6,842 nucleotides of DNA from Sphingomonas sanxanigenens (GTDB lineage: Bacteria > Pseudomonadota > Alphaproteobacteria > Sphingomonadales > Sphingomonadaceae). Made by a program: the position numbers and the translations under genes. The DNA lies in NCBI GenBank assembly GCA_003240855.1, contig QFNN01000138.1, forward strand, positions 1-6,842. The letters are read 5' to 3'. Below are positions 1-6,751 of the stretch, piece after piece. Below the pieces are notes generated by a model. The model was given only the letters and a program-made list of their open reading frames with translations, made no database searches and was not told the DNA's origin. Every line of letters begins with the position of its first letter. Within the stretch, counting starts at the first letter, position 1.

Positions 1-1445
1 CGCCCGCCGCCGACAAGCCGGCCAAGGAAGAGGCGAAACCCGCCGCCGCGAAATCGGAAGGCGATCTGCCGCCCATGTCCGAGGACAAGTCGATCGACCA
101 GACGGTGACGGTCGGCGGCAAGCTGATCCGCTACAAGGCGACCGTCGGCCACATCACGGTGCGCGACGCCAAGGGCAAGGCGATCGGCGAGGTCGTCTAT
201 ACCGCTTATACCGTGCCCGGCGCACCGACCGCACGGCCGGTGACCTTCGCCTTCAACGGCGGCCCCGGCGCGGCCTCGGTCTATCTCAACCTCGGCGCGA
301 TCGGGCCGAAGCGCGTGCCCTTCGGCGCGGCGGGCGACAGCCCGTCCGACAGCGCGGTGCTTCGCGACAATCCGGGCACCTGGCTCGACTTCACCGACCT
401 GGTCTTTATCGACCCCATCGGCACCGGCTTCTCGCGCAGCCTGGTCGACGAGGCGGAGACCAAGAAGGCCTTCTACGGATCGAAGCAGGACATCGAATAT
501 CTCAGCAACACCGTCTATGACTGGCTGGTCAAATATGGCCGGCTGACGAGCCGCAAATATCTGGTCGGCGAGAGCTATGGCGGCTACCGCGTGCCGCGCC
601 TCGCTTATTATCTGCAGGCGCGCACCGGCGTGGGCGTAAACGGCATCGTGATGGTTTCGCCTTATCTCGATCCGGCCGCGATCGGCGACGAGACGGCGCT
701 CTCCCCCCTCCCCTGGGCGATCAACCTGCCCTCGATGGCGGCGGGCTACCTTGAGCGTCAGGGCAAGCTCAACGCCGCGAACATGGCCGATGTCGAAGCC
801 TATGCGCGCGGCGAGTTCGTCACCGATTTCCTGAAAGGCGCAGCCGACAAGGAAGCGACCGACCGGCTTTCGGGCAAGGTCGCATCCTATATCGGCCTCG
901 ACCCCGCGCTCGTCCGCCGCATGGACGGCCGCATCGACATCCGCACCTATCTGCGCGAGATCCATCGCGGCACCGGTCAGATCGGCAGCGTCTATGATTC
1001 AAACGTGACGGCCTATGATCCCTTCCCGGCATCGGCCGATGCAAATTACGGCGATCCGCTGCTCGACGGCATCATGGGGCCGACGACCAGCGCGGCGGTG
1101 GACTTCATCACCAATCAGGTCGGCTGGAAGGCGAGCTGGCACTATGAAGCGCTGTCCTACAATGTGAATCGCCTGTGGGACCGCGACAATAGCGACACGC
1201 CCGTCACCGACCTGCGCAAGGCGATCGCCAACGATCCCAAGATGGGAGTGCTGATCGTCCATGGCTGGGACGACCTGTCCTGCCCGTTCATGACATCCAA
1301 GCTCGTCGTCGCGCAGATGCCGAGCTTCGGCCAGGCCGATCGCGTCAAGATCAGCCTCTATCCGGGCGGACACATGTTCTATGCGCGCGCGGACAGCTCG
1401 GCGGCCTTCCGCCGCGATGCGATGAAGCTGTTCGGCGCGAACTGA
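1..1445 (+). CDS. Peptidase S10 family serine carboxypeptidase, 5' end outside the window
   Basis: Exported serine carboxypeptidase (carboxypeptidase Y/cathepsin A fold) expected to remove C-terminal residues from peptides in the periplasm or outside the cell. The reading frame is open from base 3 with no stop, so the ATG at 75 is internal. The 24 codons before it encode an Ala/Lys/Pro/Glu-rich stretch of the type that follows a signal peptide in these proteins. Counting from the ATG at 75, the oxyanion-hole motif FNGGPG lies at 60-65, the nucleophile motif GESYGG at 165-170 (Ser167), the acid in GWDDLSC (Asp400 by alignment with carboxypeptidase Y GDKDFIC), and the catalytic His433 in PGGHMFY. 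The triad is complete, so the enzyme should be active. About 480 codons are visible, near the usual full length, so only the signal peptide and a short linker are missing. It is convergent with the nitroreductase gene. The family is certain; the substrate is unknown. Confidence 0.95.
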   Translation, partial: PAADKPAKEEAKPAAAKSEGDLPPMSEDKSIDQTVTVGGKLIRYKATVGHITVRDAKGKAIGEVVYTAYTVPGAPTARPVTFAFNGGPGAASVYLNLGAIGPKRVPFGAAGDSPSDSAVLRDNPGTWLDFTDLVFIDPIGTGFSRSLVDEAETKKAFYGSKQDIEYLSNTVYDWLVKYGRLTSRKYLVGESYGGYRVPRLAYYLQARTGVGVNGIVMVSPYLDPAAIGDETALSPLPWAINLPSMAAGYLERQGKLNAANMADVEAYARGEFVTDFLKGAADKEATDRLSGKVASYIGLDPALVRRMDGRIDIRTYLREIHRGTGQIGSVYDSNVTAYDPFPASADANYGDPLLDGIMGPTTSAAVDFITNQVGWKASWHYEALSYNVNRLWDRDNSDTPVTDLRKAIANDPKMGVLIVHGWDDLSCPFMTSKLVVAQMPSFGQADRVKISLYPGGHMFYARADSSAAFRRDAMKLFGAN

Positions 1446-1446
1446 G

Positions 1447-1466
1447 GCCCGGCCGTCTGGCCGGGC
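1447..1466. terminator. GC hairpin between convergent genes
   Basis: A perfect 8-bp inverted repeat, GCCCGGCC and GGCCGGGC with a GTCT loop, begins 2 nt after the carboxypeptidase stop and ends 2 nt before the nitroreductase stop on the opposite strand. Its placement fits a bidirectional transcription barrier. No T-run follows on either strand, so it is not a classical intrinsic terminator and may act as an RNA 3'-end stabiliser or a weak terminator. Confidence 0.55.
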
Positions 1467-1468
1467 GC

Positions 1469-2047
1469 TCAGTCCGGCCAGCGGCGGACGACAGTCTCGA
1501 TCGCCGGGCGTGGCCGCTCCTCAGGCGGGCGGCCCGGCGTTCCGATGAATATGAATCCGACGATCTCGTCGCCCTCGCCCGCAGCGTCGAGCGCGCGCAG
1601 GACCGTTGGGGAAAATGCCGCCCAGCCGGTGAGCCAGCCCGACACATAGCCAAGCGCAGTCGCGGCAAGTTCCAGATTATAAGCGGCGACCGAGGCCGAC
1701 TGGCGCTGTTCGGACAGCGGAATCTTGCTGCCGGCGACCGGCTTCGACAGCACCGCGACCAGCAGCGGCGCCTGCCGCGCAAACTCCTCATTGGCTTTGA
1801 GTTCGAGCGCGCCGGCGTCGGGCCGATCCTCGGCATAGGCGCGCGCGAGCAACTGCGCGAAGGCGTCACGATCCTCGATCACCACGAAGCGCCACGGCGC
1901 GAGCTTGCCATGATCGGGAACGCGCGCAGCGATGCGCAGGATGCGATCGAGTTCGTCGGGCGTCGGCCCCGGCGCGATCATGTCGCGCGGCTTGCCCGAT
2001 CGGCGAGTTTCGAGAAGCGCGAGCGGGCTGCTCAGATCGTTCAGCAT
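1469..2047 (-). CDS. YdjA-like nitroreductase family FMN oxidoreductase
   Basis: A 192-residue cytoplasmic flavoprotein of the nitroreductase superfamily, closest in motif pattern to the short YdjA type. These enzymes bind FMN as homodimers and transfer electrons from NAD(P)H to nitro compounds, quinones or other acceptors; the natural substrate is usually unknown. Visible signs are the N-terminal FMN-phosphate motif LLETRRS (11-17), RVPDHGKLAPWRF (42-54, compare APDHKSMQPWHF in YdjA), the dimer-interface helix region ASVAAYNLELAATALGYVSGW (about 118-138) and the C-terminal EIVGFIFIGTP (161-171). Length matches the family (about 180-195). The ATG at 2047 is preceded by AGGGA with 5 nt spacing, supporting this start. 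It lies 71 bp downstream of the PilZ gene in the same direction and may be read from the same transcript, but no functional link between the two is obvious. Confidence 0.9.
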   Translation of the reverse strand: MLNDLSSPLALLETRRSGKPRDMIAPGPTPDELDRILRIAARVPDHGKLAPWRFVVIEDRDAFAQLLARAYAEDRPDAGALELKANEEFARQAPLLVAVLSKPVAGSKIPLSEQRQSASVAAYNLELAATALGYVSGWLTGWAAFSPTVLRALDAAGEGDEIVGFIFIGTPGRPPEERPRPAIETVVRRWPD

Positions 2048-2055
2048 GTCATTCC

Positions 2056-2100
2056 CTGATCCTGAAGTGCCCGCCGCCGATAGCGCGGCGTCGCGATCAG
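2056..2100 (-). promoter_or_regulatory. Possible RNA stem covering the nitroreductase ribosome binding site
   Basis: In the 71-bp spacer between the PilZ and nitroreductase genes there are two nested inverted repeats. The inner arms are cgccgc (2072-2077) and gcggcg (2085-2090) with a 7-nt loop; the outer arms are ctgatc (2056-2061) and gatcag (2095-2100). On the leftward transcript the outer arm next to the start overlaps the first bases of the AGGGA ribosome binding site. The structure could mark a processing site, limit translation, or simply be GC-rich chance pairing. The unpaired interior between the two stems is asymmetric, which weakens the case. Confidence 0.25.
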
Positions 2101-2118
2101 GTCGACAGCTTCGGTCGA

Positions 2119-2760
2119 TCAGCCCGGATGCCCCTCATAGCCCGCAAGCTGGCGACGCCAGCCGACGAACTCGGGATAGGTCATCGGCAACGCGAACTGG
2201 AACCCGCAATGGCCTTCGCGATTCCAGCGGACAAACGCGCGGCGCAGGTTGAGCCCGGGCAACCGGACCTCGCATAAGGCGCCGAGCGGGAACGGGCGAT
2301 CGGCCAGCGCCTTGAAGCCCGCCTGCGATACATCGCGCACCTGAACCTGGCGTTCGCCGCTTCCGCTGAGGATCGCAGCCGTAAAATCGGCCTTGAGACG
2401 CGGACTGCGAGTCTTGCGGCCGAGGCGATCGAGCGTACGATGCGCGATGATCGAAATCACCGACACAGGCCGATCGAACGAGACGCCGATCAGATCGTCG
2501 GCGCGCCAGACGACATGGCCAGGGACGGGATTGCCCTCGGTTAACTCTATAGTGACCCGATCGTTGACGCCCAGCGGATAGTAGACTTCCGCCTTGAGGC
2601 CGCCGCTCGAAATGTCGCGCACGATGCACAATTCCTCGCGCGCGCCGAACAACAGCTTTGCGACCTTCAAGACCTTGACGTGCCGGGGCCCGCTCCGACG
2701 CTCATGAGCATCGGCGCTATCGAGAATAAGCCCTCCCGTCGGCTTGTCCTCCATAAACAT
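2119..2760 (-). CDS. Tandem PilZ domain protein, candidate c-di-GMP effector
   Basis: A 213-residue soluble protein with no signal peptide or membrane segment, made of two PilZ-like domains. PilZ domains bind the second messenger cyclic di-GMP and alter motility, surface polysaccharide or other outputs. Domain 1 (about 20-105) carries both ligand signatures: R22-xxx-R26 (RRSGPR) and D49-x-S51-xx-G54 (DISSGG). Domain 2 (about 115-200) keeps D143-x-S145-xx-G148 (DVSQAG), but its arginine motif is only R118-xx-R121, so it may bind poorly or act structurally. The ATG at 2760 is preferred over the ATG two codons later because GGGAGA sits 8 nt upstream of it. The upstream region has a sigma-70-like promoter and a CtrA-type box, suggesting cell-cycle or motility-linked expression. 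The domain assignment is firm; the output is unknown because there is no effector domain and no informative neighbour. Confidence 0.88.
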   Translation of the reverse strand: MFMEDKPTGGLILDSADAHERRSGPRHVKVLKVAKLLFGAREELCIVRDISSGGLKAEVYYPLGVNDRVTIELTEGNPVPGHVVWRADDLIGVSFDRPVSVISIIAHRTLDRLGRKTRSPRLKADFTAAILSGSGERQVQVRDVSQAGFKALADRPFPLGALCEVRLPGLNLRRAFVRWNREGHCGFQFALPMTYPEFVGWRRQLAGYEGHPG

Positions 2761-2800
2761 GTCCCGCGTCTCCCGTCATACGGCCATTCCGCGCGATTGG

Positions 2801-2829
2801 ATAACAATCTAGCACATGTTAAATGTAAA
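2801..2829 (-). promoter_or_regulatory. Candidate sigma-70-type promoter for the PilZ gene
   Basis: On the minus strand, TTTACA (2829-2824, 5 of 6 matches to TTGACA) is separated by exactly 17 nt from TGTTAT (2806-2801, 4 of 6 matches to TATAAT). Transcription would begin near 2794 and give a leader of about 34 nt that contains the GGGAGA ribosome binding site. The stretch is AT-rich in an otherwise very GC-rich window, so some match by chance is expected. Confidence 0.45.
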
Positions 2830-2848
2830 AAATGTAATATTTTTATGG

Positions 2849-2863
2849 TTAACAGCCTATTAA
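2849..2863 (-). promoter_or_regulatory. CtrA-type binding site (TTAA-N7-TTAA)
   Basis: The full alphaproteobacterial CtrA consensus TTAA-N7-TTAAC is present here. The site sits in a symmetric GGTTAA-N7-TTAACC (2847-2865), so it reads as consensus on both strands. It lies about 90 bp upstream of the PilZ start, centred near -62 relative to the predicted transcription start, and just beyond the end of the TonB receptor gene, so the PilZ gene is the likely target. CtrA is the response regulator that controls cell-cycle and motility genes in alphaproteobacteria; its role at this site is inferred only. The 6-bp inverted repeat could instead be a weak hairpin at the 3' end of the receptor transcript. 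Confidence 0.55.
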
Positions 2864-2884
2864 CCGCTCGTTTATTGCGCGCGT

Positions 2885-5677
2885 CTAGAAGAACAATTTG
2901 CGGATGCTCAATTTTATCGTGCGGCCGAGTGGATCGAGATAGGCGGGCTGATAGCTGATCGGGATCGCTCCGGTCGCGTCGCGCACCTTCATCCGCGTAT
3001 CGAGCAGATTGTTCACCGACAGCATGACTCGCGTGCCCTGCGCCCAGGGCTTGCGCACCAGCGACGGCACCTGACCCAGATTGATGAAGAAGCGCAGATT
3101 GGCGGTCGCGAGATCGGAGAAACGGAGATCGCCGGTCGACCGGCCGTCGCGCACCGTGGTCGCGCTCTGCCAGTTGCCCGTAAAGCGCAGGCCCCAGCCA
3201 TTTTTGGAATAGCCGCCCACCGCCTCAAGTTCATGGCGCGACTGGCCGCCGCGCGCGCCGATCGTGCCGCCGTTGAGCAGATCGATGACGGGCAAGCCAT
3301 CGCGGATCAGCACTTCGTCGGTGAAATGCCAGGTGTGGTAGAGCGAGAATTGCAGGCGCCCCCCTGCGCCGCCGCCGCGCCCGCCGCCGCCGAACGGACC
3401 GCCGCCCGGACCACCGCCGGGGCCGCGCCCGCCACCTGCGCCGGCCCCGCCCTGTCCGCCGCCCTCGCCCGGAGGCGGCCCGCCCGCCCCCGGCGGCGGT
3501 CCGCCTGCGCCCTGCATTGCTTCGCGCCGCTGGCGGAAGAAATCGCGCATCGCGTCCACGACCTTTTGCGAGGTCTTGATCGGCTTGGAGAAGTTGAAGC
3601 CCCAGCGCAGTTCGCTGCTGCTGGCGCGGGCGAAATTGACCGCGCGCGAATCGACGCGGACGAGATCGCCATCCTCGTCGCGGATGAAGCGATCGGGGAA
3701 CGCCGCCTCGATCGCCGCAGTCGCCGCAGGCAGCGACGTGCTCTGGTTGCGGACGCGCGTCTTGATGAAGTTCGCGGTCAGCGTCAGGTCGGTCCTGGCG
3801 AAGGGCTTGTAGTTGAGGCCCAGCTTCATGACGTGGCGGTTGCTGGCGAGGAGATCGGGATTGCCGCCGGTGACCTGCGTCACATCGACCGTCGCGCCCC
3901 GCACATAATCGAATACGCGCACGCCGGGGGTGATGACGGTGGGGTCGCCAAGCTGGTTGACCGTCGGCGCGCCATCGGTGTCAGTCACCGAAACAATGAA
4001 GCTCAGCGGCGTCACCGGCCGCCAGTTGAGGCCATAACCATAGGTAGTGAGTGTGCCGAAATCGGAGAGCTGCTGAACGGCCGCATTGCCGTTGACCGTC
4101 AGTTCGCCGAGGACGGAGAGGAAGCCCTTGCGCCGGCTGGCGACGGGCAGATCGAAATTGATCTGGCCTGCCCCCGTCTGGCGCGACACGGCGCCGGCGG
4201 TCGCGACGCCGGCCCGGAAGCTGCGCGAATCGAGGCCGAGCGCATCGCCGCTGACCTTGATCGTCGTCGAGATGTCGCCCGCCGGCAGCCTGACCAGCGA
4301 TCCGCTGGCGGTGAGCGTTACGTCGCCGCTGTTGGAGGTCGATCGCGCGCGATCGGCGGGCAGCGCGTCGATCAGGCCAAGCGGCAGGGCGGCGAAGGGA
4401 TTGAAGTCCGGATCATTGGCGTCGAGCAGCGACTGCATCGCCGTGGTGTCGAGCCCACGCTGCGTTATCGTGCGCGAGGCGGCATAGTCATAAGCGCCAG
4501 TCAGCGTCCATTGCCATGAGCTGACCATGCCGTTGAGCGTGACGCCCAGGTGCCCGGTCTGGCCCTCGACGCTCTGCGACAGCGGCATAAGGCCGGCCGG
4601 ATAGCGATAAAGCGTCGTATCGGTCGTGAAGGGCGAGAAGGGACTGCCCGCAGGCAGAGCGAGGGCGGCGCCCGGCAGCCCGTTGAGCGCATCGCTCGAA
4701 GTCAGGCCAAAGCTGGCGTTCACCGTCGCGGTGACGCTGCCGGACACCGGCCGGGTGAGGACGGTGTTGACCGAGAAGTTCTGGCTCGACGGCTGCAGCG
4801 TGCGGTAGCGGGTGAGATCGGTTCCGTTCGGATCGTTGGCGGTCGCGGCAAAAGCGCCAAGCGTCGGCGCGCTCGTCGCCGCCGACACCGGCACGCCGGC
4901 GACCGTGACCGGATAGCCGACAAGCGCGCTCAGCGCCGGATCGACCTCGCCGGTAGCGCTGTTCGGCCCCGCCCCGATATTGCCGGCGAAATCATATGGC
5001 GCGTCGATCGGGCGCGAGACGAGATTGCGCTGGCTTTCCCTGAGCGAAGCCGTCTGGCCGTATTTGACCGTCAACTGGAGGCGACTGTCATTGCGGATGT
5101 GGAAGATGCCTGCATCCCCGCCGCCGCTGCCGCCGCCGCCTTCGGTCGTCGTGCTGCCGTTCGCCTCGGCCGTCACCGCGCGGAAGCGCCGGCGCAACAC
5201 GATGTTCACGACCTTCTGGTCGGGCGCATAGCCATATTTCAGCGCCACTTCCTCGGGCAGGATCTCGACGCGCTGGATCGCCTCGGTCGGCAGATCGCGG
5301 ATTTCCGCGAAGCCCGAGATACGCCGCCCGTTGAGCAGCACCACGGGCGCGCCGCCGCTGCCCTGATCGCTGCGAATCTGCGGGCCAAGCTCGCTGAGCA
5401 GATCGCTGATGCTGCTGACGCCATAAGCGCGCACGTCGCCGGCGTTGAGCGTCAGCTCGGGCTGGATGTCGCCGATCACCGAACCGCGCTGGCGCTGGCC
5501 GGTGACGACGATATCCTCATCGTCCTCGCCGCCGACGGGGGCTGAGCCGCTATTGCCCTGATGCTCGGGCTGCTGAGGCGGCGCGGGTTGCGCCGCATCC
5601 TGCGCGTACAAGGCTGGCGACGCGACGCCCACAAGCAGACAGGCCGCCAGCGAGCGGCTGCATAATTCACCCTTCAT
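2885..5677 (-). CDS. TonB-dependent outer-membrane receptor with Gly/Pro-rich barrel insert
   Basis: A 930-residue outer-membrane active transporter using TonB-ExbBD energy; the ligand is unknown. A signal peptide covers residues 1-25 (hydrophobic core SLAACLLVGV, likely cut after ALYA), followed by a Gln/Pro-rich spacer and the TonB box DIVVTG (55-60). The plug domain (about 67-167) has LLNGRRISGF (114-123) and RVEILPEE (136-143). The rest is beta-barrel ending in the expected aromatic residue (KLFF). Two Gly-rich segments stand out: residues 179-187, and a 52-residue Gly/Pro insert at 723-774. I start at the ATG at 5677, which has a GAG 8 nt upstream and gives a clean n-region. A GTG at 5686 would add three residues and overlap the upstream stop as GTGA, but it has no ribosome binding site. 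It follows the quinone oxidoreductase gene directly and is probably co-transcribed with it. The receptor class is certain; the substrate could be sugar, peptide, siderophore or other. Confidence 0.93.
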   Translation of the reverse strand: MKGELCSRSLAACLLVGVASPALYAQDAAQPAPPQQPEHQGNSGSAPVGGEDDEDIVVTGQRQRGSVIGDIQPELTLNAGDVRAYGVSSISDLLSELGPQIRSDQGSGGAPVVLLNGRRISGFAEIRDLPTEAIQRVEILPEEVALKYGYAPDQKVVNIVLRRRFRAVTAEANGSTTTEGGGGSGGGDAGIFHIRNDSRLQLTVKYGQTASLRESQRNLVSRPIDAPYDFAGNIGAGPNSATGEVDPALSALVGYPVTVAGVPVSAATSAPTLGAFAATANDPNGTDLTRYRTLQPSSQNFSVNTVLTRPVSGSVTATVNASFGLTSSDALNGLPGAALALPAGSPFSPFTTDTTLYRYPAGLMPLSQSVEGQTGHLGVTLNGMVSSWQWTLTGAYDYAASRTITQRGLDTTAMQSLLDANDPDFNPFAALPLGLIDALPADRARSTSNSGDVTLTASGSLVRLPAGDISTTIKVSGDALGLDSRSFRAGVATAGAVSRQTGAGQINFDLPVASRRKGFLSVLGELTVNGNAAVQQLSDFGTLTTYGYGLNWRPVTPLSFIVSVTDTDGAPTVNQLGDPTVITPGVRVFDYVRGATVDVTQVTGGNPDLLASNRHVMKLGLNYKPFARTDLTLTANFIKTRVRNQSTSLPAATAAIEAAFPDRFIRDEDGDLVRVDSRAVNFARASSSELRWGFNFSKPIKTSQKVVDAMRDFFRQRREAMQGAGGPPPGAGGPPPGEGGGQGGAGAGGGRGPGGGPGGGPFGGGGRGGGAGGRLQFSLYHTWHFTDEVLIRDGLPVIDLLNGGTIGARGGQSRHELEAVGGYSKNGWGLRFTGNWQSATTVRDGRSTGDLRFSDLATANLRFFINLGQVPSLVRKPWAQGTRVMLSVNNLLDTRMKVRDATGAIPISYQPAYLDPLGRTIKLSIRKLFF
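3356..3511 (-). repeat. Low-complexity Gly/Pro tract inside the TonB receptor
   Basis: This stretch encodes receptor residues 723-774, of which 32 of 52 are glycine and 9 proline. It opens with a tandem seven-residue repeat, GAGGPPP twice (3470-3511); the two 21-nt units match at 17 positions. A charged, helix-like segment (KVVDAMRDFFRQRREAMQ) precedes it and a barrel strand (LQFSLYHTWHF) follows, so it most likely forms an extended loop or tether between two barrel strands. Confidence 0.8.
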
Positions 5678-5682
5678 GACGG

Positions 5683-6684
5683 TCACTCGATTATTAAAAC
5701 GGTCTTGCCGACATGCCCCGGCCCTTCGAGCCGGCTATGGGCGTCCGAAGCTTTCTCCAAGCTGAAGACCGAATCGATGATCGGCCGCAGGCGTCCCGCC
5801 TCGACATGCGGCCAGACTTCGCGACGGATTTCCTCCGCCACCAGCGTCTTGAACTGGACCGAGCGCGCGCGCAGCGTGGACCCGGAAAGGGTCAGGCGAC
5901 GGCGCATCACTTCCCAGATGGAAAAGGTCGCCTCGACCCCGCGCTGCACCGCGATCGAGACATGGCGCCCCTCCTCGGCGAGGCAGGCGAGATTGCGCGG
6001 CAGATAATCGCCGCCGACCATGTCGAGCACCGCGTTGACGCCGCGCTTTCCGGTGATGCGCTTCACCTCCTCGACGAAATCGTGGCTGTTGTAGTTGATC
6101 GCGTGCGCCGCCCCGATCTCGACCGCGCGCGCGCACTTCTCGTCATCGCCGCACGTGACGATCACCGTCAGGCCGAACAGCTTGCCGAGCAGGATCGTCA
6201 TCGTGCCGATCCCGCTGGTGCCCCCGTGGACGAGCACCGTGTCGCCGTCGACGGCGTAGGCGCGCTCGAAGAGATTGGTCCACACGGTGAAGAGCGTCTC
6301 GGGCAGCGCCGCCGCCTCGACCATCGAAAGGGCGGGCGGCACCGGCAGACACTGGCCGGCGGGCACCGCGACATATTGAGCGTAGCCGCCGCCAGTGACG
6401 AGCGCGCAGACCGGTTCCCCGATCGCCGGCGCATCGACGCCTTCGCCGCGATCGACGACCGTTCCGGCGATTTCGAGACCGAGGATCGACGGCGCGCCCG
6501 GCGGCGGCGGATAGACGCCGCGCCGCTGCGCTACATCGGGCCGGTTGACTCCGGCCGCCGCCACCCTGACCAGCACTTCGCCCGGGCCGGGACGCGGAAC
6601 GGGCCGCTCAACGGGCTTCAGCACTTCAGGTCCGCCCGACGTTTCGGGGTCGATCGCGATCATCGTCGTCGGCAGCGAATGCAT
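5683..6684 (-). CDS. Zinc-less NAD(P)H:quinone oxidoreductase, MDR superfamily (PIG3-like)
   Basis: A 333-residue cytoplasmic medium-chain dehydrogenase/reductase of the quinone oxidoreductase type, expected to reduce quinones or enone-like carbonyls with NADPH. The N-terminal GroES-like domain has GPGEVLVRVAAAGVNRPD (33-50). The position where zinc alcohol dehydrogenases have GHE reads GLE (69-71), so no catalytic zinc is expected. The Rossmann domain carries HGGTSGIGTM (153-162) for the cofactor, and GSTLRARS (278-285) is characteristic of the PIG3/TP53I3-like subgroup. The ATG at 6684 has GGGGA 6 nt upstream and gives the normal family length. The longer open frame back to 6768 would run through the divergent promoters and over the start of the DUF1192 gene, so I reject it. 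The stop lies 5 nt before the TonB receptor ATG, suggesting an operon. The family is firm; the exact substrate is unknown. Confidence 0.92.
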   Translation of the reverse strand: MHSLPTTMIAIDPETSGGPEVLKPVERPVPRPGPGEVLVRVAAAGVNRPDVAQRRGVYPPPPGAPSILGLEIAGTVVDRGEGVDAPAIGEPVCALVTGGGYAQYVAVPAGQCLPVPPALSMVEAAALPETLFTVWTNLFERAYAVDGDTVLVHGGTSGIGTMTILLGKLFGLTVIVTCGDDEKCARAVEIGAAHAINYNSHDFVEEVKRITGKRGVNAVLDMVGGDYLPRNLACLAEEGRHVSIAVQRGVEATFSIWEVMRRRLTLSGSTLRARSVQFKTLVAEEIRREVWPHVEAGRLRPIIDSVFSLEKASDAHSRLEGPGHVGKTVLIIE

Positions 6685-6712
6685 GATTAATCCCCAGAAA
6701 GCCGGCGGCCGC

Positions 6713-6741
6713 GTTATTGACATGCCGGGCGATCGGGTCAA
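6713..6741 (-). promoter_or_regulatory. Candidate promoter for the oxidoreductase-receptor operon
   Basis: On the minus strand TTGACC (6741-6736) is followed after 17 nt by AATAAC (6718-6713), matching 5 and 4 of 6 consensus positions. Transcription would start near 6706, leaving a leader of about 22 nt with the GGGGA ribosome binding site. It shares bases with the rightward promoter of the DUF1192 gene. Confidence 0.45.
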
Positions 6742-6745
6742 CGCT
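6717..6745 (+). promoter_or_regulatory. Candidate promoter for the DUF1192 gene
   Basis: A perfect -35 hexamer TTGACA lies at 6717-6722. At 17 nt spacing the -10 position (6740-6745) reads AACGCT, which is a poor match, so the promoter rests mainly on the -35 box. With normal spacing, transcription would begin at or within a few bases of the ATG at 6752, consistent with a leaderless message. Confidence 0.35.
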
Positions 6746-6751
6746 CCGCAT

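Noticed and set aside
75..77. ATG at 75 as the true start of the carboxypeptidase
   Set aside because: The frame stays open to the left edge, the preceding codons form a plausible post-signal linker, there is no ribosome binding site, and an exported S10 enzyme needs a signal peptide that this start would omit.
2799..2810. GGATAACAAT resembling half of the lac operator
   Set aside because: Only one half is present with no symmetric partner, and there is no lac-type gene nearby; a chance match in AT-rich DNA that also overlaps the promoter -10.
2847..2884. Intrinsic terminator for the TonB receptor transcript
   Set aside because: The only inverted repeat has a 6-bp AT-rich stem and is not directly followed by a T-run on the transcript strand; it fits a CtrA-type site better.
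3233..5545. Long rightward open frames (428 and 331 codons, at 3233-4519 and 4550-5545) opposite the TonB receptor gene
   Set aside because: They encode Arg/Ala/Asp-rich sequence with no recognisable motif and lie entirely antisense to a convincing receptor gene; this is typical of high-GC codon bias.
5713..6690. Rightward 325-codon open frame opposite the quinone oxidoreductase
   Set aside because: Antisense to a well-supported MDR gene; the product is Arg/Asp/His-rich without family motifs.
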